A stretch of DNA of 55,658 nt from Elusimicrobiaceae bacterium (GCA_028700325.1 JAQVSV010000006.1:1-55658), one strand, 5' to 3'; positions 16,761 to 26,337 are shown, counted from the first letter of the stretch. A program made the numbers and translations. Notes: generated from the letters alone by a model not told the origin.

Positions 16761-18392
16761 ATGTTCTGTTATCAATGTCAGGAAACATCCAAAAACACGG
16801 GCTGCACAATCGCCGGAGCATGCGGAAAGAAAAACGGCACTTCCGACATTCAGGATCTGCTGATCTACACGCTGATGGGCATGGCGCGTTACGCCTATGA
16901 ACTGCCCGCGCCGCGCGACCGGAAATACGGGGATTTCATAACGGCGGCGCTGTTTTCCACCATAACCAACGCCAATTTCGACGATACCGCGCTTCTGCGT
17001 CTCGTGCGCCAGGCCCTGGCATTGCGAGCGGAACTGGCCCGCGGTCTGGACGGCAAACTGGCCGGGCCAGCGCATGACTCAATGATCTGGTCGGCGGCCG
17101 GTGACGCGGAAATGCTCGCCAAAGCCGGCACCTGCGGCATCATGGCTCTGAGCGAAAACCCCGATCTGCGCTCGCTTAAATCGCTGGTGCTGTACGGGCT
17201 CAAGGGCATATCGGCCTACGCGCATCACGCCGCCGTGTTGGGCTGCGTAAGCGATGAAATTTATGATTCCGTGATCAAGGGCCTGGCCGACTGCACCCGC
17301 GAGCTGCCCGCCGATACACTGACCGCGCTTGTTCTGGAAACGGGAAAAACCGCGGTATCGGCAATGGCGCTGCTCGACAAAGCCAACACCGTCACCTACG
17401 GCCACCCGGAAATAACCAGGGTGGAGCTGAGCGTCCGCAAAAACCCCGGAATCCTTATTTCCGGGCATGACCTGAAAGATCTGCACGAACTGCTCATCCA
17501 AACCAGGGGAACCGGCGTGGACGTGTACACCCACAGCGAGATGCTGCCGGCGCACTATTATCCGGCGTTCAGGAAATTCGCGCATTTCGCCGGCAATTAC
17601 GGCGGCTCATGGTGGCACCAGAACAAGGATTTCGAAACATTCAACGGCCCTGTCCTGATGACCACCAACTGCATCATCCCGGTCAAGGATTCCTACGGGA
17701 ACAGGATTTTCACCACCGGCATGACGGGTTATCCCGGCGTAAAACATATCGAAGACCGCCAGCCCGGAAAAACCAAGGATTTTTCGGAGCTGATCGCGCT
17801 GGCAAAGACCTGCGCTCCGCCTCTGGAACTGGAAACCGGCGAGCTGGTGGGCGGTTTCGCCCATAATCAGGTTGCCGCCTTGGCGGACAAAATAGTCGCG
17901 GCGGTGAAATCAGGCGCGATCAGACGGTTCGTGGTCATGGCCGGCTGCGACGGCCGCCAGCCCGCGCGCGGTTATTTCACGGAAGTGGCCCGGCAGCTGC
18001 CGCCGGACACAGTCATACTCACAGCCGGCTGCGCCAAATACCGCTACAACAAACTGAAGCTGGGCGATATCGGCGGCATTCCGCGTGTGCTGGACGCGGG
18101 CCAGTGCAACGACTCCTATTCGCTGGCGGTAACCGCACTCGCGCTGAAAGACATGTTCGGGCTGAAAGACGTCAACGAACTGCCGCTTTCATTCGATATC
18201 GCTTGGTATGAACAGAAGGCGGTTGCGGTTCTGCTGGCGTTGCTGGCGCTCGGGTTTAAGGGAATCAGGATGGGTCCGACACTGCCGGCTTTCCTGTCGC
18301 CGCAGGTCGCCGCGACTCTGGTTGAAAAATTCGGCATAAAACTTGCCGGGCAGGCCGCCGAGGACGTGGAAAAAATGATGACGGGCAATTAG
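16761..18392 (+). CDS. hcp: Hydroxylamine reductase / hybrid cluster protein
   Basis: A 543-residue hybrid cluster protein. The N-terminal cysteines Cys3, Cys6, Cys15 and Cys21 ([15 protein letters not shown]...ACG) have the spacing of the 4Fe-4S-containing class found in Desulfovibrio-type anaerobes, not the E. coli 2Fe-2S type. Hybrid-cluster ligands are seen in 'VVMAGCDGR', '[11 protein letters not shown]' and '[10 protein letters not shown]'. The protein reduces NO and/or hydroxylamine and has been linked to S-nitrosylation; in anaerobes it is a nitrosative-stress enzyme. No partner reductase (hcr) is adjacent. It has its own promoter and ends in TAG, followed by a GC-rich hairpin (18401-18428). 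Confidence 0.96.
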   Translation: MFCYQCQETSKNTGCTIAGACGKKNGTSDIQDLLIYTLMGMARYAYELPAPRDRKYGDFITAALFSTITNANFDDTALLRLVRQALALRAELARGLDGKLAGPAHDSMIWSAAGDAEMLAKAGTCGIMALSENPDLRSLKSLVLYGLKGISAYAHHAAVLGCVSDEIYDSVIKGLADCTRELPADTLTALVLETGKTAVSAMALLDKANTVTYGHPEITRVELSVRKNPGILISGHDLKDLHELLIQTRGTGVDVYTHSEMLPAHYYPAFRKFAHFAGNYGGSWWHQNKDFETFNGPVLMTTNCIIPVKDSYGNRIFTTGMTGYPGVKHIEDRQPGKTKDFSELIALAKTCAPPLELETGELVGGFAHNQVAALADKIVAAVKSGAIRRFVVMAGCDGRQPARGYFTEVARQLPPDTVILTAGCAKYRYNKLKLGDIGGIPRVLDAGQCNDSYSLAVTALALKDMFGLKDVNELPLSFDIAWYEQKAVAVLLALLALGFKGIRMGPTLPAFLSPQVAATLVEKFGIKLAGQAAEDVEKMMTGN

Positions 18393-18400
18393 TCGCTCGC

Positions 18401-18428
18401 GGCCGGGCAGGCTTGAGCCTGCCCGGCC
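18401..18428 (+). terminator. GC-rich hairpin after hcp, without T-tract
   Basis: Perfect 12-bp stem GGCCGGGCAGGC / GCCTGCCCGGCC with a TTGA loop, eight bases after the hcp stop. There is no T run after it, so termination is uncertain; it could stabilise the 3' end. Confidence 0.45.
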
Positions 18429-18481
18429 GCACCGCGCATTGCGCCGTGCGGCGGGAAACGCTACAATAATCCTGCCACCGT

Positions 18482-19687
18482 ATGACCAATACCAGGAAAC
18501 TGGCTGTTATCGTGTTCGGCGGCCTGATTGCCGCCTGCCTCTATCACTGCGCGCTGATGGGGGCTTTGCTGCATCGCGACTACCCCCAAAACACTTTTCT
18601 GTTCAACAACGACTGGCTTTTTTCCGATTTCTACGAAACCGTCAAACTGGCCTCCACCGGCAATCCCTATTCCGGCGCGGCGGTGCTCAACAGCGTATAT
18701 CCGCCGGCGCTTAACCTGGCGGCGCTGCTGCTTGCCAGACAGCCGTTCCTGCGCCCGAGCGACTTATACCTGCTGCTGGCCGCGCTGGTTATCGGCGCGG
18801 CCGGCTGGCTGGTTTTCAGGGAAAAGGATCCCGCGAAAACCGCGCTTAATGTGCTGGGCGGCGCGTTCGCGTCGTACCCGGTTATTTACTTGCTGCACCG
18901 CGGCAATCTGGAGCTGATTGCGTTTCCGTGCCTGTTCGCCGGCATATATTTTTACGACAAAAAGAAATACGCCGCCGCCGCGCTGGGCATAGGGCTGGCG
19001 GCGGCCTGCAAGGTTTATCCGGCGATATTTTTCTTTTTATTCGTGACGGACAGAAAAATGCGCTGGGCAGCGCTGTCCGCCGCGATCTGCGCGGCGGTCA
19101 CGGTCGCGGGCTTCATGTATTTCCATAACGGGCTCGCGCAAAACATCTCCGCCATGCTCGCCACGATGCGCGCGTATAACGCGGAATATGTAGGCAAGGG
19201 GTACGGACTGGTGTTCGGGCACAGCCTCTACGGCGCGCTTCAGGCGGTGCGGTGCTGGATTCTGGGCATAGAACCTGTTTACTCAAGCCCGCGGCTGATC
19301 AAATTCTATCCGTATATCGCGGCGGCGCTGGGGCTTTTCACGCTGCGGCGGGTGTGGCTGGAAAAAGAACTGTGGAAAAAAGTCGCGCTGCTTACGGCGG
19401 CAATGCTGGCGCTGCCGTATGTGTCGGCGGATTACCGGCTGATCAGCCTGTTCGCGCCATTGTACCTGTATTTCAAAGCGGGCTATAACGGCAGGTACGC
19501 TTGCGCATATCTGTGGATTTTCGGGCTGCTGCTTGTTCCGAAAAACTTTTTATATTTCTGCGAACCGGAAGTGTCTTTGTCCGCCGCGCTTAATCCGCTG
19601 CTGCTGGGCGCGCTGGCCGCGCTTATCGTGCGAGAACAGATTGCCGGGCGGAAAGCAACCGTCCCGGACGGCGCGCCGCCGTCGTGA
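18482..19687 (+). CDS. GT87-like membrane glycosyltransferase (DUF2029)
   Basis: A 401-residue polytopic protein with about ten hydrophobic segments. 'FSDFYETVKLASTGNPY' in the first loop (the acidic residue typical of GT-C enzymes), 'YLLHRGNLELIAFP' and 'GLAAACKVYPAIFF' match polyprenol-phosphate-mannose-type GT87 transferases. It would move a sugar from a lipid carrier to an envelope acceptor on the outer face of the inner membrane. A TACAAT box ends 14 bases before the ATG and there is no ribosome site, so the leader is very short. Neighbouring genes give no hint of the acceptor. Confidence 0.72.
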   Translation: MTNTRKLAVIVFGGLIAACLYHCALMGALLHRDYPQNTFLFNNDWLFSDFYETVKLASTGNPYSGAAVLNSVYPPALNLAALLLARQPFLRPSDLYLLLAALVIGAAGWLVFREKDPAKTALNVLGGAFASYPVIYLLHRGNLELIAFPCLFAGIYFYDKKKYAAAALGIGLAAACKVYPAIFFFLFVTDRKMRWAALSAAICAAVTVAGFMYFHNGLAQNISAMLATMRAYNAEYVGKGYGLVFGHSLYGALQAVRCWILGIEPVYSSPRLIKFYPYIAAALGLFTLRRVWLEKELWKKVALLTAAMLALPYVSADYRLISLFAPLYLYFKAGYNGRYACAYLWIFGLLLVPKNFLYFCEPEVSLSAALNPLLLGALAALIVREQIAGRKATVPDGAPPS

Positions 19688-19690
19688 AAT

Positions 19691-19718
19691 TTGATTTGGC
19701 GGAGATTTGTACTATAAT
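19691..19718 (+). promoter_or_regulatory. Promoter upstream of the ATP-grasp operon
   Basis: TTGATT (19691-19696), 16 bases, TATAAT (19713-19718), placed directly after the GT87-like gene. The nearest downstream recognisable gene starts at 20095, so the transcript would carry a leader of about 370 bases. Confidence 0.65.
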
Positions 19719-20094
19719 ATCATCAGACGCCGGAAATCATGGCGCGCAGCAAATTTCTTTCTCATAAGGAAGAAACACAAAGACTATGGTTCTCGAACCT
19801 AAGGCTGAGCCGGACGGAAGTGGCAGTAAAAATCAAGCAGCACCGGAGCGGACGCAACAGACTCTCCAAAACAGCAGTGCCGCAGCAAACCTTCACATCG
19901 GGATGAACGACTGCGCTGAAAACGCCGGCCGTATATATCCCTTCTTTAAGCGGTGCGTTCGCGCCGCGCGAAAACCTGCCGTAATAAAAGGGAAAGTTTC
20001 GGGCCCGCAATTTTTAATCCGCGGCGCTTCGCCCATGCCCGCATGGCTTGAGCGGTAACCGATACCAATACCGAACGGACAATAAAAAACATCA
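19719..20094 (+). other. 376-bp leader region before the ATP-grasp operon
   Basis: No recognised gene. Two overlapping open frames follow the promoter: one from ATG 19739 (55 codons, MARSKFLSHKEETQRLW...) and one from ATG 19786 (90 codons, MVLEPKAEPDGSG...WLER, ending at 20058). Neither has a well-spaced ribosome site (AAGGA stands 15 bases before 19786), a membrane segment or a family match that I recognise. A small hairpin CCATG/CATGG lies near 20033-20046. It may be an untranslated leader or encode a small peptide. Confidence 0.35.
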
Positions 20095-21177
20095 ATGACC
20101 GAAAAACAGCTGTGCCTTGAAGAAGCACCCGGTAAAGACTCCGCCGAACCTCCATCCTCCGGCGGGCAGAAAACACTTAACACCATAGGGCTGGCCTTCA
20201 ACCTGCGCAAGGAAGGCTGCGTGAACGAAGCGTACGAGGAATACGACGATATTCACACGATAGAAAGCCTCAGGCGCGAAATAGAGAAATACGGCTACGA
20301 GGTCCTCCTGTACGAACAGGATGATGATTTTCAGGCGCGGCTTCGCGAGCGGCGGCCTGATCTGATGATTAACATAGCCGAAGGGATCGGCACCGGCCGA
20401 AGCCGCGAGTCGCAGGTGCCCTGCCTGCTGGAAAGCATGGGGATTGCGTACAGCGGATCCGACCCGGTGGCGCTGGGCATAACGCTGGACAAGTATGTCA
20501 CGTCCGCGCTGCTCGATCACGCGAAAATCCCGGTTCCGGCGATGCATCTGGTCAGCGCCGCCGAAGATCTCGCCGGCTTGCCGCGGATTTTCCGCGACGG
20601 GCGGCGTTACATTGTAAAGCCGCGCTGGGAAGGCTCCTCGAAAGGCGTGCACGACAATTCCGTGGTGGATAATTTCGCGGATCTCAAGGCGCGCGCCAAA
20701 GACGTATTGAAAAAACACAGCCAGCCGGCGGTTATCGAAGAATTCATGCCGGGCGACGAAATCACCGCCGGGATCTGCGGCAATAACCGGCCGGAACTGC
20801 TCGGCATGATGAAAATCGAACCCACAGTCAGGGAAAAGGATTATTTCCTCTATTCAATCGAGTACAAACGAGAATGGGAAACTAAAATCGTCTACCGGCG
20901 GCAGGACACGCTCGGCCGGAAAGTGCGCCAGGCCGTTGAGAAATACGCGCTCGCGGCGTTCCGCTGCCTGGAACTGCGGGACATGGCGCGGATTGATTTC
21001 CGGCTCGACAGCAAAGGCGTTCCTCATATAATAGACGTCAATCCGCTGCCCGGCATGTCGCCCGAGTACAGCGATCTGCCCATCCTGGTGCGCCTTAACG
21101 GCGGCACCTATACCCAGCTGTTCGAGCGGTTTCTCAGAACCGCAATCACCCGGCACGGCTTCGCCGTGAAATTCTAA
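20095..21177 (+). CDS. D-Ala-D-Ala ligase-like ATP-grasp enzyme (360 aa)
   Basis: C-terminal two thirds have the ATP-grasp ligase core: 'YIVKPRWEGSSKGVHD' (ATP-binding lysine and Ser-rich loop), 'VIEEFMPGDEITAGICG', and 'ARIDFRLDSKG...IIDVNPLPGMSPEYSDLP' with metal-binding D and N. The N-terminal domain begins 'IGLAFNLRKEGCVNEAYEEY' and lacks the GGxSxEHEVS motif of true Ddl, so it is probably not the cell-wall ligase. The family links a carboxylate to an amine through an acyl phosphate. It is followed by a second ATP-grasp gene after one base and then a GNAT gene. The start has only a weak ribosome site and could lie a few codons later. Confidence 0.82.
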   Translation: MTEKQLCLEEAPGKDSAEPPSSGGQKTLNTIGLAFNLRKEGCVNEAYEEYDDIHTIESLRREIEKYGYEVLLYEQDDDFQARLRERRPDLMINIAEGIGTGRSRESQVPCLLESMGIAYSGSDPVALGITLDKYVTSALLDHAKIPVPAMHLVSAAEDLAGLPRIFRDGRRYIVKPRWEGSSKGVHDNSVVDNFADLKARAKDVLKKHSQPAVIEEFMPGDEITAGICGNNRPELLGMMKIEPTVREKDYFLYSIEYKREWETKIVYRRQDTLGRKVRQAVEKYALAAFRCLELRDMARIDFRLDSKGVPHIIDVNPLPGMSPEYSDLPILVRLNGGTYTQLFERFLRTAITRHGFAVKF

Positions 21178-21178
21178 A

Positions 21179-22195
21179 ATGCAGACAACAACCCCCACCG
21201 GCGTTTCACCCGCCGGCAGAAACATCGTCATCGCCTACGCTTACGAAAAGACCCAGCGGGAGGACGTGAAAGCCTGCGCGACCTGCTGCAGGCTGCTTTA
21301 CAAGGAACTGGCCTCGATGGGCTTTAAAACGCGCCGGATGAAAGTGTCCGACAGGAATCTGACCCGGCCGCACGAACTGCGCAAACGCCTCAGCCGGGAC
21401 AACCCGCTGTGCATTTTCAACCTGTTCGAGGGATTCTCCTACAACACCAAAACGGAATCCGTTTTTTCCAGAATTCTGGAAAGCGCTAAAATTCCGTTCA
21501 CCGGCAACAGCACCAGCGCGCTGGAACTGTGCCTGGACAAACAGGCGGTCAAGGAACGGCTCGCCCTGCACGGCGTAAAGGTGCCGGCGGGCGTGCTGGC
21601 GAAATCGCCGGAGGACGTGGAAAACGCGGGCCTGCGGCTGCCTGCGTTCATCAAACCCTGCTACGAAGACGCGAGCGTGGGAATCGGCAAAGACTCGCTG
21701 GTCAGCACGAGGGAGGAACTGCTTGCCACCGTGCGGAACCGGCTGGCGGCCTTTCCGTCCGGCGTGATAGCGGAGGAGTTCATACCCGGCGTGGAATACA
21801 CCGTCGGGCTGATCGGCACGCCGCCGTACGAGGTGATAGGGATATCATCGCTCCAGTACAATCCCGCCGCCGGGAACGAACTGCGGTTCCTGCATTACGA
21901 ATCGAAGTGGGACACGGAATCGGAATCCTTCCGCATGCTCATGCCGCAGGTGCGGCCGCTGCCGCCCGAAATCAAGGCGGAGCTTGAAGATATCGCCATC
22001 CGTGCGGGCAAAGCGGTCGGGTGCAATGGGTATTTCCGCGTTGACGTGCGCGAACGCAACGGGGAGTACTATGTGCTTGACATCAATCCGAACCCCGATA
22101 TAAATTCCGACAGCGGCTTCATAAAACAGGCCCGCAAAAGCGGCTACACTTACGGGCAGGTGCTGACCAAGATCATAGCGGCGGCCACATGCTGA
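21179..22195 (+). CDS. Second ATP-grasp ligase, Ddl/RimK-related (338 aa)
   Basis: A different ATP-grasp branch from its neighbour: 'CIFNLFEGFSYNTKTESVFS' in the N-terminal domain, 'FIKPCYEDASVGIGKDSLV' where the usual GSS loop is EDAS, 'EEFIPGVEYTVGLIG', and 'FRVDVRERNG..YVLDINPNPDINSDSGF' with the metal-binding D and N. Short N-terminal part contains a CATCCRLLYKEL segment with two adjacent-type cysteines. It starts one base after the first ligase stop and overlaps the GNAT gene by seven bases, so the three are one translation-coupled unit. Product unknown; peptide or amino-acid amide bond formation is expected from the family. Confidence 0.8.
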   Translation: MQTTTPTGVSPAGRNIVIAYAYEKTQREDVKACATCCRLLYKELASMGFKTRRMKVSDRNLTRPHELRKRLSRDNPLCIFNLFEGFSYNTKTESVFSRILESAKIPFTGNSTSALELCLDKQAVKERLALHGVKVPAGVLAKSPEDVENAGLRLPAFIKPCYEDASVGIGKDSLVSTREELLATVRNRLAAFPSGVIAEEFIPGVEYTVGLIGTPPYEVIGISSLQYNPAAGNELRFLHYESKWDTESESFRMLMPQVRPLPPEIKAELEDIAIRAGKAVGCNGYFRVDVRERNGEYYVLDINPNPDINSDSGFIKQARKSGYTYGQVLTKIIAAATC

Positions 22196-22656
22196 AACAG
22201 ACGGTCAATGCGGCGGAGTTCGCGGCAACCGCGGAAGGGACCGGCGTTTTCGCGCGCCATGAAATTGATGTTCTGAAAGAAATCCTGCGCGACTGCGAAC
22301 ACGATCCCGCCAATACTTACGTTATTGACGCGGAGCGCGACGGCTCCGCGCTGCGCGGATTCTCTATTTACGGCAGAACCCCCATGACCGATTTCGGCTG
22401 GGATGTCTACTGGATAGTCGTGGCGAAAAACCAGCAGGGCCGAGGTTTGGGAAAACAGCTGCTGGACCGCGCCGAACAGGCCATTATGGCGCATGACAAA
22501 CGCGCGGTGTTGAGAATTGAAACCTCATCGCTGCCGGAATACGCGCCCGCGCGGAAGCTGTACCTGAAATGCGGCTACGAAAAAACCGGCACGATCCCCG
22601 ACTTCTACAAGGCGGGCGACTCGCTGATGCTGTTTCACAAACTCATTTCACGCTGA
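22189..22656 (+). CDS. GNAT family N-acetyltransferase (155 aa)
   Basis: A single GNAT domain: 'VYWIVVAKNQQGRGLGKQLL' supplies strand 4 and the acetyl-CoA pyrophosphate loop (QQGRGLG), followed by 'LPEYAPARKLYLKCGYEKTG' near the C-terminus. It transfers an acyl group from acyl-CoA to an amine. Overlap with the preceding ATP-grasp gene argues that it modifies the same product. An analogy with established knowledge is N-acetylglutaminylglutamine amide synthesis, where a GNAT domain and an ATP-grasp domain act together; that link is my inference. Confidence 0.85.
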   Translation: MLKQTVNAAEFAATAEGTGVFARHEIDVLKEILRDCEHDPANTYVIDAERDGSALRGFSIYGRTPMTDFGWDVYWIVVAKNQQGRGLGKQLLDRAEQAIMAHDKRAVLRIETSSLPEYAPARKLYLKCGYEKTGTIPDFYKAGDSLMLFHKLISR

Positions 22657-22671
22657 CACATATCAGGCGGC

Positions 22672-22708
22672 AAAGCGCGCCGGCGGATTCTATCCGGCGG
22701 CGCGCTTT
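22672..22708 (+). terminator. Possible terminator after the ATP-grasp/GNAT operon
   Basis: A 16-bp stem with one mismatch (AAAGCGCGCCGGCGGA / TCCGGCGGCGCGCTTT) around a 5-base loop, 15 bases past the GNAT stop. The T run is only three long. Confidence 0.5.
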
Positions 22709-22827
22709 AAGCTGCAACCCGCTGACGGTATCGCTTTCTCAACGAGAACCCTCAAAACAACACGCAACTGCCAATTTGAGTTAATTAAAATTTTGCCCGG
22801 CTCCGAACCTGCGCCCCGGCCCGTTTT

Positions 22828-25800
22828 TCAGGCGCGTAACCAGCCGGCCGACGGTGAGGAAAGCTCGGCGGCAAGCTGTCTGGCCCGCGCGATGTCAATC
22901 TTGCCCGACCCCAGAAACGGGAGCTCCGGCACGCTGAAAAAACAGTCCCGCGCGGGAACCCATAAAGGCGGCAGCCCGGAATCTTTCAGCCGGGCATGAA
23001 GCGCGTCCGTATCGCCGATCGCCCTGCACAGCACGGCCAGCTTTTCGCCGCGTTTTTCATCAGGCAGCGAAACCACCACGAACGTGCGCTCGATCACTCC
23101 GGCAAGCTGGTGCAGCTTTTCCTCAATCTTGATATGGGGCACCATTTCGCCGGCTATTTTGGAAAACCGGGACAGCCGGTCGGTAATGGTAACGAATCCG
23201 TCCTCGTCTATCGAGGCGATATCGCCGGTGATATAATACCCGTCGCGCATTACGGCGGACGTTTTTTCCGCGCTGTCCAGATAGCCTTTCATAACGTTGG
23301 GGCCCTTCACCAGCAGCAGGCCCGGCGTGTCGGCCGGCAAAGGCTCGAATGTTTCGGGATTCACCACCTTCATGGCGATACCCGGCAGCGGCGCGCCGAT
23401 GGTGCCCGGCTTGCCGCCGGTCTGGTGCAGGCCGTCCATATCCACGTCGGGAATATTGAGCGAGGCGGCGGGCGACAGCTCGGTGCAGCCGTATCCTTCC
23501 AGCGGCATGATCCCGAATTTATCGCGGAACGACAGCGCTATTTCTTCGCGCAGCTTCTCGGCCCCGGTAACAGCCAGCCGCAGGGTTTTGAAATCCGCCG
23601 TTTCGATTTTGCGGATATACGCCACAAAAAAACCCGGCGTGCCAAGCAGCATTGTCGCGCGGTAGCGGCGGGCGAGCGCGCCGATCGTGCGCGCGTCAAG
23701 CGGGTTGTAGTGGTAAACGACCCCGAACCCGGCAACCAGCGGCAGCCATAAGGTGACGGTATACCCGAACGAATGAAAAAACGGCAGAACACCCACCAGC
23801 CGGTCATGCGGAGTAAGCTGGTAAATCTGGGCCGCCGCTTCAATGTTTGAATGGATATTGGCATGCGACAGCATCACGCCCTTGGGTTCGCCGGTGGAAC
23901 CGCTGGTGAAGATAATCGCGGCGGTAGCGTCAAGCGGCACGTCCGCGCGGGCGAGCAGGGTTTTACGCAGCATGAACATGGGATAGATAAACAGGACAAT
24001 CGCGGAGGCCAGGCCCTCCAGTTTAGAGATTCCCGCCGTCAAATCCTCCAGAAAAACCATGTTTTCCGACACCTGCCAGCCGCGGGCCTGCGCCAGTTTT
24101 TTCGACACGATTATTTTTTCCAGTCCGGCCTGCCGGGCGCAGGCGGCGATATTTTCAAACGGCGTGGTGTAATTAAGATTGACCGGCACCTTGCCCAGCA
24201 GCGAAACCGCTATGTTGACCAGCGCGCCCGCGGCCGACGGCGGCAGCAGAATTCCCACGTTGGACGCGGCCGGAAGTATTTTATCCAGAATTTTCGACAG
24301 CACCACCGCGCGCGTAAGCGCGGACCCCATCTTTATTCTGCGGACTCCGGAATCAGCCATGCAGAACCGGAACCAGTGGCGTTTGGCCTCCTCCGCAAAC
24401 GCCAGCGGCAGCGGCAGTTTAGAGTCAAGCCGGTTCCTGAAGGCTTCCGCGCCCAGTTCCTGCATGGCAAGCCGGATGGTTGAGGAATCGGTATCCGCCG
24501 GCATAGCGCGCCCGAAACTGACAGTCACCGGGTAACCCAGCCGCTTCGGCCACTTGAAAACCGCGCGGCCGCCCTCGAAACTGAACAGTCTTCCCCACAC
24601 CCCGTCAATATGTACCGGCAGGATGGGCGCGTCCAGCCCTTCGGCAATCCGCTCATAGCCTTTTTTGAAACGCAGCAGCTGGCCGTGGCGTGAAATCTCG
24701 CCTTCGATAAAAATGCAGACCGCGTCGCCGTTTGCAAGCGCGTCCTTGGCCATGCGCAGTGACCGCACGATTTCGCGCGGCCCGCTGGAATGCGAAATGG
24801 GAATGCATTTGGCCATCCGGAAAAACCAGTTCAGCACCGGCATGTCATAAAACTTTTTATGCATTATGAAACGGATGGGCCGCTGGCACGCGCCGGTGAG
24901 AAGAAGCGCGTCAACAAAAGAAATATGGTTGGAAACCAGCAGAACAGGCCCGTCCGGCGGAAAATTGCCGCCGCCCTTGGTTTCAATGTGATAGGCGATA
25001 TTGACCACCGGATAAGCGATAAACCGCAGCAGAAACTCCGGCAGCACGGTTATGATATAGGCGGCCACCGCCAGAGTCATCGCGCCCAGCACGATAAACA
25101 CCTGCGCGGGATTAAGCTTGAACCAGCTGTCCGTCGTCCACAGCACGGCGGAAGCGACAATAACGCCCGTAAACGCCATAATGTTTCCGGCGGCTATGAA
25201 TGTGCCGCGCCGGGCCTCGGGGCTGCGGTACTGCACATAGGTTTCCAGCGGCAGTTCAAACAGCCCGCCCGAAAGCCCCAGCAGAAACAGCAATACCCCG
25301 GTCGCGAACACCGAATCAAAACTGAAAGCGAGCGCGGCGGAAAACACCACCAGCCCCAGCGCGCCGACCGGCACCAGCCCCAGCTCCACCCGGTTCCTGG
25401 ACAGCCGGCCCGCCAGCACGCTGCCAACGCCTATGCCGAGCGCGACCATCATCTGAAACACGCTCAGCGCGGCCGCGGTTTCGTGCATCATTTCGCGCCC
25501 GTAAACCAGAATGTTCATCTGGAACATCGCACCCACAAACCAGAAATAAGCGCTGCCCATAAGCGCGAGAAAAATTTTGCGGTGTCCGGAAACTTCCCTG
25601 ATATCGGAGTAAATTCTTCCCGCCACATCCAGCTCGAACCGCTGCGAACCCGCGGCGGCCGGCACCTTGCCCACCAGCAGGCTGGCCGCCAGGCCCAGCC
25701 CGGCGACCGCCAGGAAAAACGGCACCGCCTGATAGAATTTCCCGTGCGTGAACTCCAGCAGCAGGCCAGCCGCAGCCGCGCCGAGAATGATGCCGCCAAA

Positions 25801-26250
25801 CCCGGTCATTGACATAAGCCCGTTGCCGTTTGACAGATCGTTCGACTCCAGCAGTTCCGGCAGGATCGCCAGCTTCACCGGGCTTAACAGCGCGCTGTGA
25901 ACACCCATCAGAAACATCAGCGCCAGCAGCGCCGGCACGCTTTGAAAATACAGCGGCAGAAAACTGACCGCCATCAGGCCCAGTTCCACCGCTTTAAGCG
26001 CGATGATTGTTTTATGCTTGCAGAACCGGTCGGCCAAAGCGCCGGCAAAACTGGAAAACAGTATATAAGGTATTACGAAACAGACACCCGCCAACGCTAT
26101 AACGTGCGCCGTTCGGGCCTGCGGCAGAGTTACCGCCGCCATCAGCATGATGAATGTTTTAAAGGCGTTGTCATTGGCCGTGCCAAGCAGCTGCACGGCC
26201 AGCAGGCTCACAAATCCGGGACTGGCGGTTGAAATTTTAGCGTTCTTCAC
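22828..26250 (-). CDS. MFS transporter / acyltransferase / acyl-ACP synthetase fusion (1140 aa)
   Basis: Three modules in one chain. Residues about 1-410: twelve-segment MFS (LplT-like lysophospholipid flippase; 'LLGTANDNAFKTFIMLM'). About 420-640: PlsC acyltransferase with the NHxxxxD motif 'LLVSNHISFVDALLL' and 'FIEGEISR'. The remainder: AMP-binding acyl-ACP synthetase with 'AAIIFTSGSTGEPKGVMLSH' and 'YITGDIASIDEDGFVTITDR'. Together these bring 2-acyl lysophospholipid inward and re-acylate it, as LplT and Aas do in E. coli. The GTG start at 26250 has AGAGGGG upstream and begins the MFS part directly; the frame stays open far upstream, but that stretch lies opposite the hydrolase gene and has no family features. 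Ends in TGA. Confidence 0.9.
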   Translation of the reverse strand: MKNAKISTASPGFVSLLAVQLLGTANDNAFKTFIMLMAAVTLPQARTAHVIALAGVCFVIPYILFSSFAGALADRFCKHKTIIALKAVELGLMAVSFLPLYFQSVPALLALMFLMGVHSALLSPVKLAILPELLESNDLSNGNGLMSMTGFGGIILGAAAAGLLLEFTHGKFYQAVPFFLAVAGLGLAASLLVGKVPAAAGSQRFELDVAGRIYSDIREVSGHRKIFLALMGSAYFWFVGAMFQMNILVYGREMMHETAAALSVFQMMVALGIGVGSVLAGRLSRNRVELGLVPVGALGLVVFSAALAFSFDSVFATGVLLFLLGLSGGLFELPLETYVQYRSPEARRGTFIAAGNIMAFTGVIVASAVLWTTDSWFKLNPAQVFIVLGAMTLAVAAYIITVLPEFLLRFIAYPVVNIAYHIETKGGGNFPPDGPVLLVSNHISFVDALLLTGACQRPIRFIMHKKFYDMPVLNWFFRMAKCIPISHSSGPREIVRSLRMAKDALANGDAVCIFIEGEISRHGQLLRFKKGYERIAEGLDAPILPVHIDGVWGRLFSFEGGRAVFKWPKRLGYPVTVSFGRAMPADTDSSTIRLAMQELGAEAFRNRLDSKLPLPLAFAEEAKRHWFRFCMADSGVRRIKMGSALTRAVVLSKILDKILPAASNVGILLPPSAAGALVNIAVSLLGKVPVNLNYTTPFENIAACARQAGLEKIIVSKKLAQARGWQVSENMVFLEDLTAGISKLEGLASAIVLFIYPMFMLRKTLLARADVPLDATAAIIFTSGSTGEPKGVMLSHANIHSNIEAAAQIYQLTPHDRLVGVLPFFHSFGYTVTLWLPLVAGFGVVYHYNPLDARTIGALARRYRATMLLGTPGFFVAYIRKIETADFKTLRLAVTGAEKLREEIALSFRDKFGIMPLEGYGCTELSPAASLNIPDVDMDGLHQTGGKPGTIGAPLPGIAMKVVNPETFEPLPADTPGLLLVKGPNVMKGYLDSAEKTSAVMRDGYYITGDIASIDEDGFVTITDRLSRFSKIAGEMVPHIKIEEKLHQLAGVIERTFVVVSLPDEKRGEKLAVLCRAIGDTDALHARLKDSGLPPLWVPARDCFFSVPELPFLGSGKIDIARARQLAAELSSPSAGWLRA

Positions 26251-26325
26251 TTGCCCCTCTGTTGAAATACTGTAAAAGTATAACAAAAACCCGGCATGCG
26301 TTGTATCGCCCGGCCGGAAAAACAC

Positions 26326-26331
26326 TATAAT
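26326..26331 (+). promoter_or_regulatory. -10 box of an apparent leaderless promoter
   Basis: TATAAT, then six bases, then the ATG of the hydrolase gene at 26338. TTGTAT at 26301-26306 could act as -35, at a wide 19-base spacing. The transcript would start at or within a base of the A of ATG. Confidence 0.6.
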
Positions 26332-26337
26332 ATCGGT

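Noticed and set aside
19786-20058. 90-codon frame as a peptide precursor for the ATP-grasp enzymes
   Set aside because: No leader/core layout, no repeats of a core motif and a badly spaced ribosome site; kept only as an uncertain region.
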